NCBI RefSeq assembly: GCF_000732725.1
Contig: NZ_JPNB01000001.1
Coordinates: 744,001 to 808,000, forward strand
Reading direction: 5' to 3'
Origin: Kineothrix alysoides
Lineage (GTDB): Bacteria; Bacillota; Clostridia; Lachnospirales; Lachnospiraceae
DNA: 64,000 bases
The position numbers were made by a program, and so were the translations under genes. The notes under the pieces are model-generated. The model was not told the DNA's origin, ran no database searches, and saw only the letters and a list, made by a program, of their open reading frames with translations. This document shows positions 54,538-62,844 of this stretch, piece after piece; the stretch's first letter is position 1; every line of letters begins with the position of its first letter.

Positions 54538-55464
54538 GTGAGTGATTTGATACATAAAGCGCTGATGCAAAAAGGTGGTATCGTAGCACAACAACTTGCT
54601 CAGGAATTTATCGGTATGGAAATAGGACAGCGTGTTCCTACCATAGAAGATTTTATAAATAAGTATAATGTTCCGCGAGGTACTGTTCAACAGGCTTTAT
54701 TAAAATTAAAAGAGTTTGGTGCCATTGAGTTGGAAGCAAAAGGTCATTTGGGAAGCTTTTTGATCGACATGGATTATACTAAATTGATGGAAATCTGCAG
54801 CTTGGAAAATTTAGTGGGGGTCATGCCGCTTCCATATTCAAAAAGATATGAAGGACTGGCTACAGGAATATATACAACACTGAACCAATATAACGTAGTA
54901 TCGGTGAACCTGGCTTTCATGGGAGGGTCCGACAGACGGATACAAGCTTTGCTTGACGGCAGATATGACTTTGCAGTAATGAGTTTGGCTACGGCAAAGC
55001 ATTATGTAAATGATGGCTATAATATTGAAATAGTTTATAATTTAGGTATGCATACATATGTAAACGCCCATACTTTGATCATGAGAAAAGATTTTAATAC
55101 AGTTCCGAAAAGAATAGGCGTGGACAGAACTTCTTTCGACCAGTTGAGTATGACTACAAAATATTTTAAAAATATGTCAATTGAAATTGTTCCGCTCCAA
55201 TATTCACGTATCATTGAAAATATCAAAAAGAAAAATATTGATGCGGCAATCTGGAGTTTGGAAGAAAAGATTATAAGTGATGATGAGTTGCAATATAAAA
55301 TCATCAATGACGAGGAACAAAAAGGAGATAATACGAAGGCGACGATCATTATTAAAAAAGAAGATGTTACCGTATGTAATTTTTTTAAACGATTTTTTGA
55401 TATAGAAAAAGTACAGCAAATACAAAATGATGTTCTGATGAATGTTATTCTACCTAACTATTGA
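54538..55464 (+). CDS. yhfZ: YhfZ-family transcriptional regulator
   Basis: The 308-residue protein starts at a GTG 7 bases after AAAGAG. It has an N-terminal winged helix (residues 10-75, RVPTIEDFINKYNVPRGTVQQALLKLKEFGAIELEAKGHLGSFL). A substrate-binding-like domain follows (VGVMPLPYSKRYEGLATGIY, GVDRTSFDQLSM). The segments around MPLPYSKRYEGLATG match what I recall of E. coli YhfZ. It is the first gene of a yhf-type cluster and is probably its regulator. A hairpin overlaps its stop. Confidence 0.9.
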   Translation: MSDLIHKALMQKGGIVAQQLAQEFIGMEIGQRVPTIEDFINKYNVPRGTVQQALLKLKEFGAIELEAKGHLGSFLIDMDYTKLMEICSLENLVGVMPLPYSKRYEGLATGIYTTLNQYNVVSVNLAFMGGSDRRIQALLDGRYDFAVMSLATAKHYVNDGYNIEIVYNLGMHTYVNAHTLIMRKDFNTVPKRIGVDRTSFDQLSMTTKYFKNMSIEIVPLQYSRIIENIKKKNIDAAIWSLEEKIISDDELQYKIINDEEQKGDNTKATIIIKKEDVTVCNFFKRFFDIEKVQQIQNDVLMNVILPNY

Positions 55465-55476
55465 TATAGTTAGGTA
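55451..55476 (+). terminator. Perfect 11-bp hairpin overlapping the yhfZ stop
   Basis: TACCTAACTAT (55451-55461), loop TGAT and ATAGTTAGGTA (55466-55476) form a perfect stem. The TGA stop codon begins the loop. The following sequence is A+T-rich but not a clean T-run. Confidence 0.6.
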
Positions 55477-55486
55477 ATTATTTCAA

Positions 55487-55514
55487 ACCAATATACAAAA
55501 AAGAGTATATTGGT
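55487..55514. promoter_or_regulatory. Inverted repeat upstream of yhfY
   Basis: ACCAATATAC (55487-55496), an 8-base purine loop and GTATATTGGT (55505-55514) form a perfect inverted repeat ending 20 bases before the yhfY start. It could be an operator for YhfZ or an RNA hairpin. Confidence 0.5.
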
Positions 55515-55533
55515 AATAAGAAAGGTTAATATC

Positions 55534-55887
55534 ATGGATATTATGGAAAGAATAAATATAATGAAAGATTATGACTTGATAGATCAAATTATTTATAATG
55601 ATTTGGCCGCAATCATAGATGTATTTAAAGAATCCGGTATTTTACTGAATGAAGAAAATGCAGGAATAATGATTACCCATATAGCTTCAGCATTTATACG
55701 CAATAAAACAAAAGAAAAAATAGAATCGCTCGATAGGGAAATTATCAAAGATATGCAAAATGATCCAATGTTTGACGAAGCATGCAGAATTTTTTGTATG
55801 ATAAAATCAAGAATCCAAAATCACTTTAATGAAATAGAAAGAGAATTTGCACTGGTTCATATTTGTACTGTTTTAAATAATATGTAG
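55534..55887 (+). CDS. yhfY: PRD-like domain protein (YhfY)
   Basis: The 117-residue protein is entirely helical, with EENAGIMITHIASAFIRNKTKE around residue 40, which resembles the histidine-containing PRD fold. The C-terminal half contains FALVHICTVLNNM, another PRD-like histidine segment. In E. coli the equivalent gene yhfY also encodes a single PRD domain next to yhfZ. The start at ATG 55534 has AAGAAAGG 8 bases upstream. A regulatory role is likely; no partner kinase or PTS protein is in the window. Confidence 0.82.
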   Translation: MDIMERINIMKDYDLIDQIIYNDLAAIIDVFKESGILLNEENAGIMITHIASAFIRNKTKEKIESLDREIIKDMQNDPMFDEACRIFCMIKSRIQNHFNEIEREFALVHICTVLNNM

Positions 55888-55907
55888 TAAAGGAGTATGT
55901 CTGTAAA

Positions 55908-56264
55908 ATGAAAATTGCAATTGGCGGAATGAAAAAGAATGAAATGGAAAATGAGGTAAAAAAAGCAGCACCGGAAATTGATACCATAATAACCACAGAC
56001 ATTATGGCCGTACAAATGTTAAAAAACGGCAGTGTCGATTATTATTTCGGAGCTTGTGAAAGCGGAGGAGGAGCTGCTATTGCCATACTTATAGGTATGC
56101 TCGGTTATTCGAAGTGCTGTACCGTAGCAAAGAACGGACAAACGGCAAAAAAAGAAGATATAGAAAAATTTATCGCAGAGGGCAAAGTGGCGTTCGGTAT
56201 GGCACATAATACGATTGAAAATACAATACCGATACTGATAGATGCATTAAAGCAGAAAACCTAG
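55908..56264 (+). CDS. yhfU: DUF2620 family protein (YhfU)
   Basis: The 118-residue protein has the DUF2620 pattern: KIAIGGMKKNEMENEVKKAA, SVDYYFGACESGGGAAIAIL and AKNGQTAKKEDIEKFIAEGKVAFGMAHNTIENTIPIL. These segments match E. coli YhfU as I recall it. Its glycine-rich stretch suggests ligand or nucleotide binding, but no function is known. It precedes yhfT closely, as in E. coli, so the pair may act together, perhaps as a transporter with an accessory subunit. Confidence 0.92.
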   Translation: MKIAIGGMKKNEMENEVKKAAPEIDTIITTDIMAVQMLKNGSVDYYFGACESGGGAAIAILIGMLGYSKCCTVAKNGQTAKKEDIEKFIAEGKVAFGMAHNTIENTIPILIDALKQKT

Positions 56265-56304
56265 GGTATGTAAGCATATCTGTATGACTCATTGGGAGGC
56301 AAAA

Positions 56305-57561
56305 ATGAATTTTTTTGAAATATCTATGGTAATGATCCTTTGTGGGGTTACGGCGTTGATTTCTCATATGGGAATGGCTGTATTTCAGGATGGTCTGCGG
56401 CCTATCGTTCCTGAATGTACAGAGGGCAGAATGAAACGAAAGGAACTAAAATCTATTGCATTTGGATTAAGCGTGGGATTCATTGGTTCCGTCGGCTTGG
56501 TACATACTCTCGCTACAGGTCTTTTAAATCCCTGGCTGCTATTTTTAGCCACTGATATATTGGGTATAATGGCACGCAGGAAGTGGACAGCTTTTTTGTA
56601 TGGCGGCATATGGGGGGCAGTATGTTCTATAGGCATCGTGTTGTTATTTGAAACTATTTCATCTTTACCTGTAGATATCATTGGTTCCTTAGATGTTTTA
56701 TCGAAACTTTCTTTTATAGGATTCAGCCTATTTCCGATAGTGGCGGTATATGGACAGCATGGTGCAAGGAAAGGAATGTTCAGTACAGCGGTCATAGGAA
56801 TGGCAGGCTTGCTGTCGAAAATTGCCTTAAACATAGATCCATTGATCATTATAACGGTAACAGGAATTTGTTTACTATATATATATTCCTTTACTAAAGA
56901 TATAAAAGAAAAGACAAATAGAAATATACAATATTATGATGAATTTACGGATAACTATAAAAAGTTAAAAAAAAATGCAGTCTGGTTAATGCTATGTGGC
57001 GGTATTATTTCTGCAGTTGCGGGCATGGGAATATTTGGGGGATCCGAAGTTTCTATTTATATCCTTGCACAGCAGGATAAAACAGCCCGTATATTTGCAT
57101 CGACAGCGGAATTAATACGAAGTCTCGGTTTTATACCCCTTATCACTACAGCGGCTGTCACTACGGGAGTATACGGTGTGGCCGGATTTACACTCTGCTA
57201 TAGCATAGGATATTTAATTCCACATCCGGCAGCGGCAGGTGTGGCAGGAGCGCTGGTGATCTTATTGGAATTGCTGTCGTTAAAAGGCATTGACCGATTT
57301 TTTACAAAATTTCCTTCTGTCCGGGAAACATCGGATCATATACGCAGCTCTATGATGACAGTCATGGAATTCACATTATTGATCGGATCCATGATGGCTG
57401 TATTTAAAATGGGCGGGTATTTAGGATTTATACTTGGTGCAGGATTTTATTTTATAAATGAAGCTACCGGGAAAAAAGTTATGAAGATTGCAATAGGTCC
57501 CCTGTCGGTAATTGCTGCCGGTATAGTTCTGAATATACTTAAATTTACACAATTGATATAA
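56305..57561 (+). CDS. yhfT: YhfT-family polytopic membrane protein
   Basis: The 418-residue protein has about ten to twelve hydrophobic helices with conserved segments VFQDGLRPIVPECTEG, SIAFGLSVGFIGSVG, IFGGSEVSIYILA and SIGYLIPHPAAAGVAG. These agree with E. coli YhfT. The fold suggests a transporter but the substrate has not been identified. GGGAGG stands five bases before the ATG at 56305; the longer frame starting at 56284 has no site. It is followed after 14 bases by php. Confidence 0.93.
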   Translation: MNFFEISMVMILCGVTALISHMGMAVFQDGLRPIVPECTEGRMKRKELKSIAFGLSVGFIGSVGLVHTLATGLLNPWLLFLATDILGIMARRKWTAFLYGGIWGAVCSIGIVLLFETISSLPVDIIGSLDVLSKLSFIGFSLFPIVAVYGQHGARKGMFSTAVIGMAGLLSKIALNIDPLIIITVTGICLLYIYSFTKDIKEKTNRNIQYYDEFTDNYKKLKKNAVWLMLCGGIISAVAGMGIFGGSEVSIYILAQQDKTARIFASTAELIRSLGFIPLITTAAVTTGVYGVAGFTLCYSIGYLIPHPAAAGVAGALVILLELLSLKGIDRFFTKFPSVRETSDHIRSSMMTVMEFTLLIGSMMAVFKMGGYLGFILGAGFYFINEATGKKVMKIAIGPLSVIAAGIVLNILKFTQLI

Positions 57562-57575
57562 AAGTAGGTGATGTT

Positions 57576-58490
57576 ATGATACAAACGGTTTTAGGAGATA
57601 TTTTGCCCGGAGAATTGGGTGTTACAATGTGCCACGAACATATATCAATGGATCTAAGCCATGTAAGACAAGACAAGGATTCTGTTTTTAGGGACAGAGA
57701 GTTAATTTTGGCAGAGTTAACAAAGCTTAAAGATTTTGGCGGCAAGTCTGTTGTTGAAGTGACAAGTGCCGATATGGGCAGAAAAATTGATGATCTGGTG
57801 TATTATTCCACGCAGCTTGGAATCAATATTATAGCGTCTACCGGTGCATATTTAAAACCCTATCATAATGAGTGGATTTTAAATAGCCCTATAGATGAAA
57901 TAGCGCGGTATTTTATAAAGGAAATAACGACGGGTGTTGAAGATACAAATATAAAAGCGGGTATTATAGCCGAAATTGCAACCAGCGGTGAAGTAATATA
58001 TGAAAGTGAAAAAAAAGTATTTTATGCTGCGGGCCTGGCAAGTGCAGCTACAGGCTGTGCGGTCAGTACCCATTGTGATATGGGAGCCAACGGGATAAGC
58101 CAGATCGATATGTTGATAAAGGCAGAAGCTGATCCAAAGAAAATAATACTTGGCCATATAGATTTAGCGGAGGATATAGAATATCAGGTGGAACTATTGG
58201 AACGTGGTGTAAATATAGCTTACGATACCATTGGTAAAGTCACTTATTTACCTGATACAATACGCGCCCGGAATCTGGTAAAACTTATTGATCAGGGCTA
58301 TGAGGACCGGCTGCTTTTATCGCAAGACGTCAGCAGAATTTCCTATATGACAGCATATGGCGGAAAAGGATATACGGCGGTGCTTGGCTGCTTTGTGGAC
58401 ATGCTGGAAGAGATGGGGGTATCACAGGAGAGATTGTGCAAGCTGCTGATAGAGAATCCCGCAAGAATACTAAATATAGAAAAGGAATGA
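57576..58490 (+). CDS. php: Phosphotriesterase homology protein
   Basis: The 304-residue amidohydrolase-superfamily protein belongs to the phosphotriesterase-related family. Metal ligands are visible in MCHEHISMD (HxH), IIAEIATSGE (bridging Glu where phosphotriesterase has a carbamylated Lys), VSTHCDMG (His), ILGHIDL (His) and LLSQDVSR (Asp). E. coli Php has the same bridging Glu, as I recall. Its natural substrate is unknown; hydrolysis of a lactone or phosphoester is plausible. It sits between yhfT and yhfX, which differs from the E. coli order. Confidence 0.94.
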   Translation: MIQTVLGDILPGELGVTMCHEHISMDLSHVRQDKDSVFRDRELILAELTKLKDFGGKSVVEVTSADMGRKIDDLVYYSTQLGINIIASTGAYLKPYHNEWILNSPIDEIARYFIKEITTGVEDTNIKAGIIAEIATSGEVIYESEKKVFYAAGLASAATGCAVSTHCDMGANGISQIDMLIKAEADPKKIILGHIDLAEDIEYQVELLERGVNIAYDTIGKVTYLPDTIRARNLVKLIDQGYEDRLLLSQDVSRISYMTAYGGKGYTAVLGCFVDMLEEMGVSQERLCKLLIENPARILNIEKE

Positions 58491-58494
58491 AAAG

Positions 58495-59673
58495 ATGTTT
58501 TTAGATGACCTGGAGTTAAGAAATCCCAAATTAATAGAATATTCCTTTAAGATGCATCAAAGCGGCAAGATAAATCCCAATACATACATACTCGATCTAG
58601 ATACTATTCTCAATAACAGCAAGGAATTGATTACAGAGGCTAAAAAATATGATATAGAGCCTTATTTTATGTCAAAACAACTTGGGAGAAATCCTTTGGT
58701 TTGTAAAAAACTTATGGGCCTGGGGTTTAAAGGTGCGGTGGTAGTAGATTTTCAAGAAGCTAAAATAATGATTGATAATAATATACCGATTGCACATATC
58801 GGGAATCTAGTACAAATTCCCGACGGGATGCTTAAAAAAGTAATAAGTTACGGTGTAGGGATGATTACCATATTCTCATTGGAAAAGGCTCGCAAAATAG
58901 ATGAAATAGCAAGGCAGCTAGGCATCACTCAAAATATATGCTTAAAATTTTATAATAAAAAGGATTTTCTGTATGATGGACAAAAATCCGGATTTTTGCT
59001 GGAGGATCTGGAATATGTCTTAGCAGAAATACTGAAATTAAAAAATTTGAAGATAGACAGCTTGACTGCATTTCCCTGTTATTTATATGAGCAGAAATCG
59101 GATAAGGTTTTACCTACGGCTAATCTTAAAACAATGCAGTCAGCTCAAAAAAGAATACATAAACTATTCAATTTTGAGCCCAGGTTAAATGTTCCATCCT
59201 GTAATCAGGCCAATCTTATGTATCAGGTTTCGCTGCAGGGAGGCAGCAGCGTGGAACCCGGCAGTTCATTGATGGGAATGACTCCTGATAATGTAAATCA
59301 TACATCCAGAGAAATAGCAGCCATGGTTTACGTGACTGAAGTTTCCCATAATTTTCAGGAGCATGCATTTTGCTATGGAGGAGGAAGCTATTTCAGAGGA
59401 AAAATTGATAAAGCATTGGTAGGAACAGATAAAGATGCTTCAAGGAAAATCAGTGTAATAAAGCCCGCCCCCCAAAATATCGATTACCATATAGAACTAT
59501 CCGAACAAAGTGAAGTTGGTAAAACGGTGCTAATGGCATTTAGAACACAAGTATTTGTTACTCGCAGTGAAGTTGCTGTTATATCGGGATTACAGCAGGA
59601 TAAGCCGAAGATAGAAGGATTTTATACCTCCGGCGGTCAGTTTATATCGGAGAAATCATGGGCAGATTTATAA
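58495..59673 (+). CDS. yhfX: PLP-dependent alanine racemase-like protein YhfX
   Basis: The 392-residue protein has an alanine racemase-type N-terminal barrel. The likely PLP lysine is in PYFMSKQLGRNPLV; other conserved segments are YILDLDTILNNSKEL, AHIGNLVQIP and YVTEVSHNFQEHAFCYGGG. The N-terminus MFLDDLELRNPKLIEY resembles that of E. coli YhfX. A racemase or decarboxylase reaction on an amino acid-like substrate is possible. It starts 4 bases after php and overlaps yhfW by 16 bases, so the genes are co-translated. Confidence 0.93.
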   Translation: MFLDDLELRNPKLIEYSFKMHQSGKINPNTYILDLDTILNNSKELITEAKKYDIEPYFMSKQLGRNPLVCKKLMGLGFKGAVVVDFQEAKIMIDNNIPIAHIGNLVQIPDGMLKKVISYGVGMITIFSLEKARKIDEIARQLGITQNICLKFYNKKDFLYDGQKSGFLLEDLEYVLAEILKLKNLKIDSLTAFPCYLYEQKSDKVLPTANLKTMQSAQKRIHKLFNFEPRLNVPSCNQANLMYQVSLQGGSSVEPGSSLMGMTPDNVNHTSREIAAMVYVTEVSHNFQEHAFCYGGGSYFRGKIDKALVGTDKDASRKISVIKPAPQNIDYHIELSEQSEVGKTVLMAFRTQVFVTRSEVAVISGLQQDKPKIEGFYTSGGQFISEKSWADL

Positions 59674-60857
59674 TAATAGTTTTGGATGGTTTTGGAATAG
59701 GTCAGACAGACGATGTTTTAGAAGTAAGACCAAGTGATAACGGCGCCAACACACTAAAAAGTATTTTGAGTAAATTTCCTGATTTAAAGCTAAGGAATCT
59801 CGAAAAGTTGGGACTGATGAATGCATACGGAGAATCCTCCGAATGTATGCATATGCAAAAAGATGTTACTTATGGTAAAGCCTCTTTAATGCATTATGGA
59901 GCGGATACATTTTTCGGACATCAGGAAATTATGGGAACTTTGCCTCAAAAACCTTTTGCTGAGCCATTCGGGAATAAAATAAACATAATAAAAGATAAGT
60001 TGATCCACAGCGGCTATATGGTTGAAACAATCCGTGTGAATAAACAGTCTTATCTGATGATCAACGATTGTGTTACTGCGGCTGATAATATGGAGTGCGA
60101 TTCAGGACAGGCGTTTAATGTAACAGCCAGTTTGGATTATATATCTTTTGATGAAGTGGTAAAAATCGGTAAATTAGTAAGAAGCATTGCTACGGTTCCA
60201 AGAGTGATCGCTTTCGGCGGCAGGGATATCACAAAGCGGCAGCTAATGGAGAGTGCAGTTGAAAAAGGCTGTTTCGTAGGAATAGACGCGCCTAAGAGCG
60301 GCGTTTACGATAATGATTACCATTGTATCCATCTTGGTTATGGCGTGGATCCGAAGCTCCAGATCCAAACTATTTTATCCGATGCACATATACCGGTATT
60401 TATGGTAGGAAAAGCTGCAGATGTTATTCAAAATAAAAAGGGCACATCGATTTCGCTTGTACCTACCGACCAAGTATTAGAACAAACATTAAATATAGTA
60501 AAGCAGAACAAAAATATGTTTGTATGCGCCAATGTTCAGGAGACAGACTTAAGCGGTCATTCACAAGATGTACAAAGGTACAAAGAAGTACTTTTAATGG
60601 CTGATAAAGGGATTGGTGAAATAAGGAATAATTTGGAAAAAGAAGATGTTATGATCGTTATGGCTGATCACGGAAATGACCCTCTGATAGGACATTCAAA
60701 GCATACAAGGGAAAAAGTACCGCTGCTCATATATTCTCCCAACAAAACAGGCTTTATTGGTGAAAGAAAATCGCTGTCAGATGTAGCGGCAACGGCGGCA
60801 AAGTATTTTAAGGTTCCAAGCCCTCAAAACGGTAAAGCAATTTTAGATATTTTTTAA
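59658..60857 (+). CDS. yhfW: Phosphopentomutase-like protein YhfW
   Basis: The 399-residue protein belongs to the alkaline phosphatase/phosphopentomutase superfamily. The metal-binding start is IIIVLDGFGIGQTDDV, the catalytic Thr is likely in GADTFFGHQEIMG, and later ligands are in NVQETDLSGHSQD and VMADHGNDPLIGHSKHTRE. It matches E. coli YhfW. It could transfer a phosphate within a sugar phosphate. It overlaps yhfX by 16 bases and is followed by the GH20-like gene after 82 bases. Confidence 0.94.
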   Translation: MGRFIIIVLDGFGIGQTDDVLEVRPSDNGANTLKSILSKFPDLKLRNLEKLGLMNAYGESSECMHMQKDVTYGKASLMHYGADTFFGHQEIMGTLPQKPFAEPFGNKINIIKDKLIHSGYMVETIRVNKQSYLMINDCVTAADNMECDSGQAFNVTASLDYISFDEVVKIGKLVRSIATVPRVIAFGGRDITKRQLMESAVEKGCFVGIDAPKSGVYDNDYHCIHLGYGVDPKLQIQTILSDAHIPVFMVGKAADVIQNKKGTSISLVPTDQVLEQTLNIVKQNKNMFVCANVQETDLSGHSQDVQRYKEVLLMADKGIGEIRNNLEKEDVMIVMADHGNDPLIGHSKHTREKVPLLIYSPNKTGFIGERKSLSDVAATAAKYFKVPSPQNGKAILDIF

Positions 60858-60939
60858 AAGCAGTAGTGTGAAAATGTATTTTTAACATACAGATTTGTGC
60901 CCGCAGTTCAAACTTTGCAGGCGATGAGAAAGGATTTTT

Positions 60940-62793
60940 ATGAGTAATATTAATTTATTGAATTATATAACTAAATATGAAGCGGCAGCAGGTTACTTCG
61001 ATTATAAACAAATTTCCATGCCTCAATATACTGAATTTAATATATTAAATCTAATAAAAATCATTTTTCCGGAGGGTATAGAAGAAAGTAATGCTCATAC
61101 CGTTGATTTTGAGCAAACAGATCATATTGTTCCTCAGGGATATCGGCTGAGTATCAAGCCAAAAAGTATAAAGGTGACTTATAATACTCTTTCCGGTGCA
61201 GCTTATTCACTGATTACATTAAAGCATCTTGCAATGCAGGCAGAAAATAAGATTCCCTGCGGTGAATATATTGATGAGCCGACGTTCCCGGTTCGGGGTG
61301 TCCTTTATGATATCAGCCGCGATAAGGTACCTAAGTTAGAAACATTGTTAAGGCTGACAGATATCATATTCGAACTGAAATACAACCAGCTTCAGCTATA
61401 TGTGGAAGGACTTACTTTTGAATATGAATGTTTTAAGAACTATCTGACAGAGCAGGGCTATCTGACAAAACAGGAAATTCTGACTTTACAGGAATATTGT
61501 AAGCAAAGATTTATTGATTTGGTACCGAATCAAAATACACTAGGTCATATGGCACCGTGGCTTGCAATAGATGATTTTTCTCCACTTAGCAAAAATCCCG
61601 AGGGCGAACTTGCTTTTGGCGTATTGCAGCCGTCGGCAACGTTAGATCCAGGGAAGCCGGAAAGCAGACAATTTATAAAAGCCATAACGGAAGAGATGTT
61701 AAGTGTATTTAACAGTGATAATTATAATGTAAATCTGGATGAAGCATTCGGTATCCAAACAGGGGAGGAATACAGCAACTGGGTTGCTTACATGGAATCA
61801 CTTTGTAAGATTTATGACAAAAATATGCTTATGTGGAGCGATATGTTAAACACATATCCGGAAATCAAATCAGTGCTCCCCCGTAATGCAGTATTACTTG
61901 ACTGGGGATATGAAGCTGATTATCCGTTTGATATGGAATGTAAAATACTTGCAAAAGAAGGATATAAATTTTATGTATGTCCGGGGACTTCCGCTTGGCG
62001 TTCGATTTCAGGCAGGACAGATAATATGATCAAAAATACGGACAATGCAATTGTATCTGCCATCCGGTACGGTGCCGAGGGAATCATCGCTGCCGAGTGG
62101 GGAGATTGTGGACACTGGCAGACATATCCGATCGCGATTACAGGTATTGCCTATATAGGCCTTTGTGCGTGGAGCGGCAAGCCTCTTAACAGATCTGTTT
62201 TAACCGGCTACCTGAACGATCAGGTTTATGGCGACGAGTCAAAGCAAATAGGAGACCTATTGTATGATCTGGGCAACCTTTACCTCGATGACGAACTTAT
62301 GCTGTTAAACGGAACCTTTGCTTATCATTATTATTGTATGGGGATTGCGTCGAAGGAGCAAAAACAAAGTTATATAAAAGCCTTGCTCGATTGGATGATA
62401 CCTTATGCGGAACGCTTTGAGCAAGAAGGTGAAAAAGAAATAGTGAAATACTTAAAAGCTCCGTTAAAGGAGAATTACAGTAAACAGCTTCAATTTATTG
62501 AAAATCAAAAATCAAAAATACAAAAGCTTCACTTAAATTGTGGGGATAAGAAAACAATAATTTTCGAATTGTATTTAACCGCCGCTATGCTTGAATTCTC
62601 TCTTGCAATAGCGATATATATCGAAAATCCGGATAAATCTATGTTAATGGAGATGAAGCCGGCTTTGGAGGAGATCATAGTAAAATTCAGAAAAAACTGG
62701 TTTGAACGCAACAAGAGCGGCGGACTGGAAAAAAGCATGCAGAATTTATTTGAAATAAAAAATCAGATTGAGAATGCTTTAAGTAGTTTATGA
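60940..62793 (+). CDS. Cytoplasmic GH20-like beta-N-acetylhexosaminidase
   Basis: The 617-residue protein has an N-terminal GH20b-like domain (residues 1-112, QGYRLSIKPKSIKVTY) and a GH20 TIM barrel starting at FPVRGVLYDISRDKVPKLETL. The catalytic Asp-Glu pair is at about residues 267-268 in NVNLDEAFG. Other family features are LYVEGLTFE and VPNQNTLGHM. There is no signal peptide, so the substrate must be imported. AAAGG precedes the ATG. Its position between yhfW and a sugar-binding protein ties it to the yhf cluster; amino-sugar specificity is inferred. Confidence 0.85.
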   Translation: MSNINLLNYITKYEAAAGYFDYKQISMPQYTEFNILNLIKIIFPEGIEESNAHTVDFEQTDHIVPQGYRLSIKPKSIKVTYNTLSGAAYSLITLKHLAMQAENKIPCGEYIDEPTFPVRGVLYDISRDKVPKLETLLRLTDIIFELKYNQLQLYVEGLTFEYECFKNYLTEQGYLTKQEILTLQEYCKQRFIDLVPNQNTLGHMAPWLAIDDFSPLSKNPEGELAFGVLQPSATLDPGKPESRQFIKAITEEMLSVFNSDNYNVNLDEAFGIQTGEEYSNWVAYMESLCKIYDKNMLMWSDMLNTYPEIKSVLPRNAVLLDWGYEADYPFDMECKILAKEGYKFYVCPGTSAWRSISGRTDNMIKNTDNAIVSAIRYGAEGIIAAEWGDCGHWQTYPIAITGIAYIGLCAWSGKPLNRSVLTGYLNDQVYGDESKQIGDLLYDLGNLYLDDELMLLNGTFAYHYYCMGIASKEQKQSYIKALLDWMIPYAERFEQEGEKEIVKYLKAPLKENYSKQLQFIENQKSKIQKLHLNCGDKKTIIFELYLTAAMLEFSLAIAIYIENPDKSMLMEMKPALEEIIVKFRKNWFERNKSGGLEKSMQNLFEIKNQIENALSSL

Positions 62794-62801
62794 CCCTGTT
62801 A

Positions 62802-62819
62802 ATATTGCAATAGCAATAT
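62802..62819 (+). promoter_or_regulatory. Small hairpin between GH20-like and binding-protein genes
   Basis: ATATTGC and GCAATAT pair across AATA, 25 bases before the binding-protein start. It may be an operator or an intercistronic RNA stem. Confidence 0.4.
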
Positions 62820-62844
62820 AAATAAAAAATCATAGGAGGTTATC

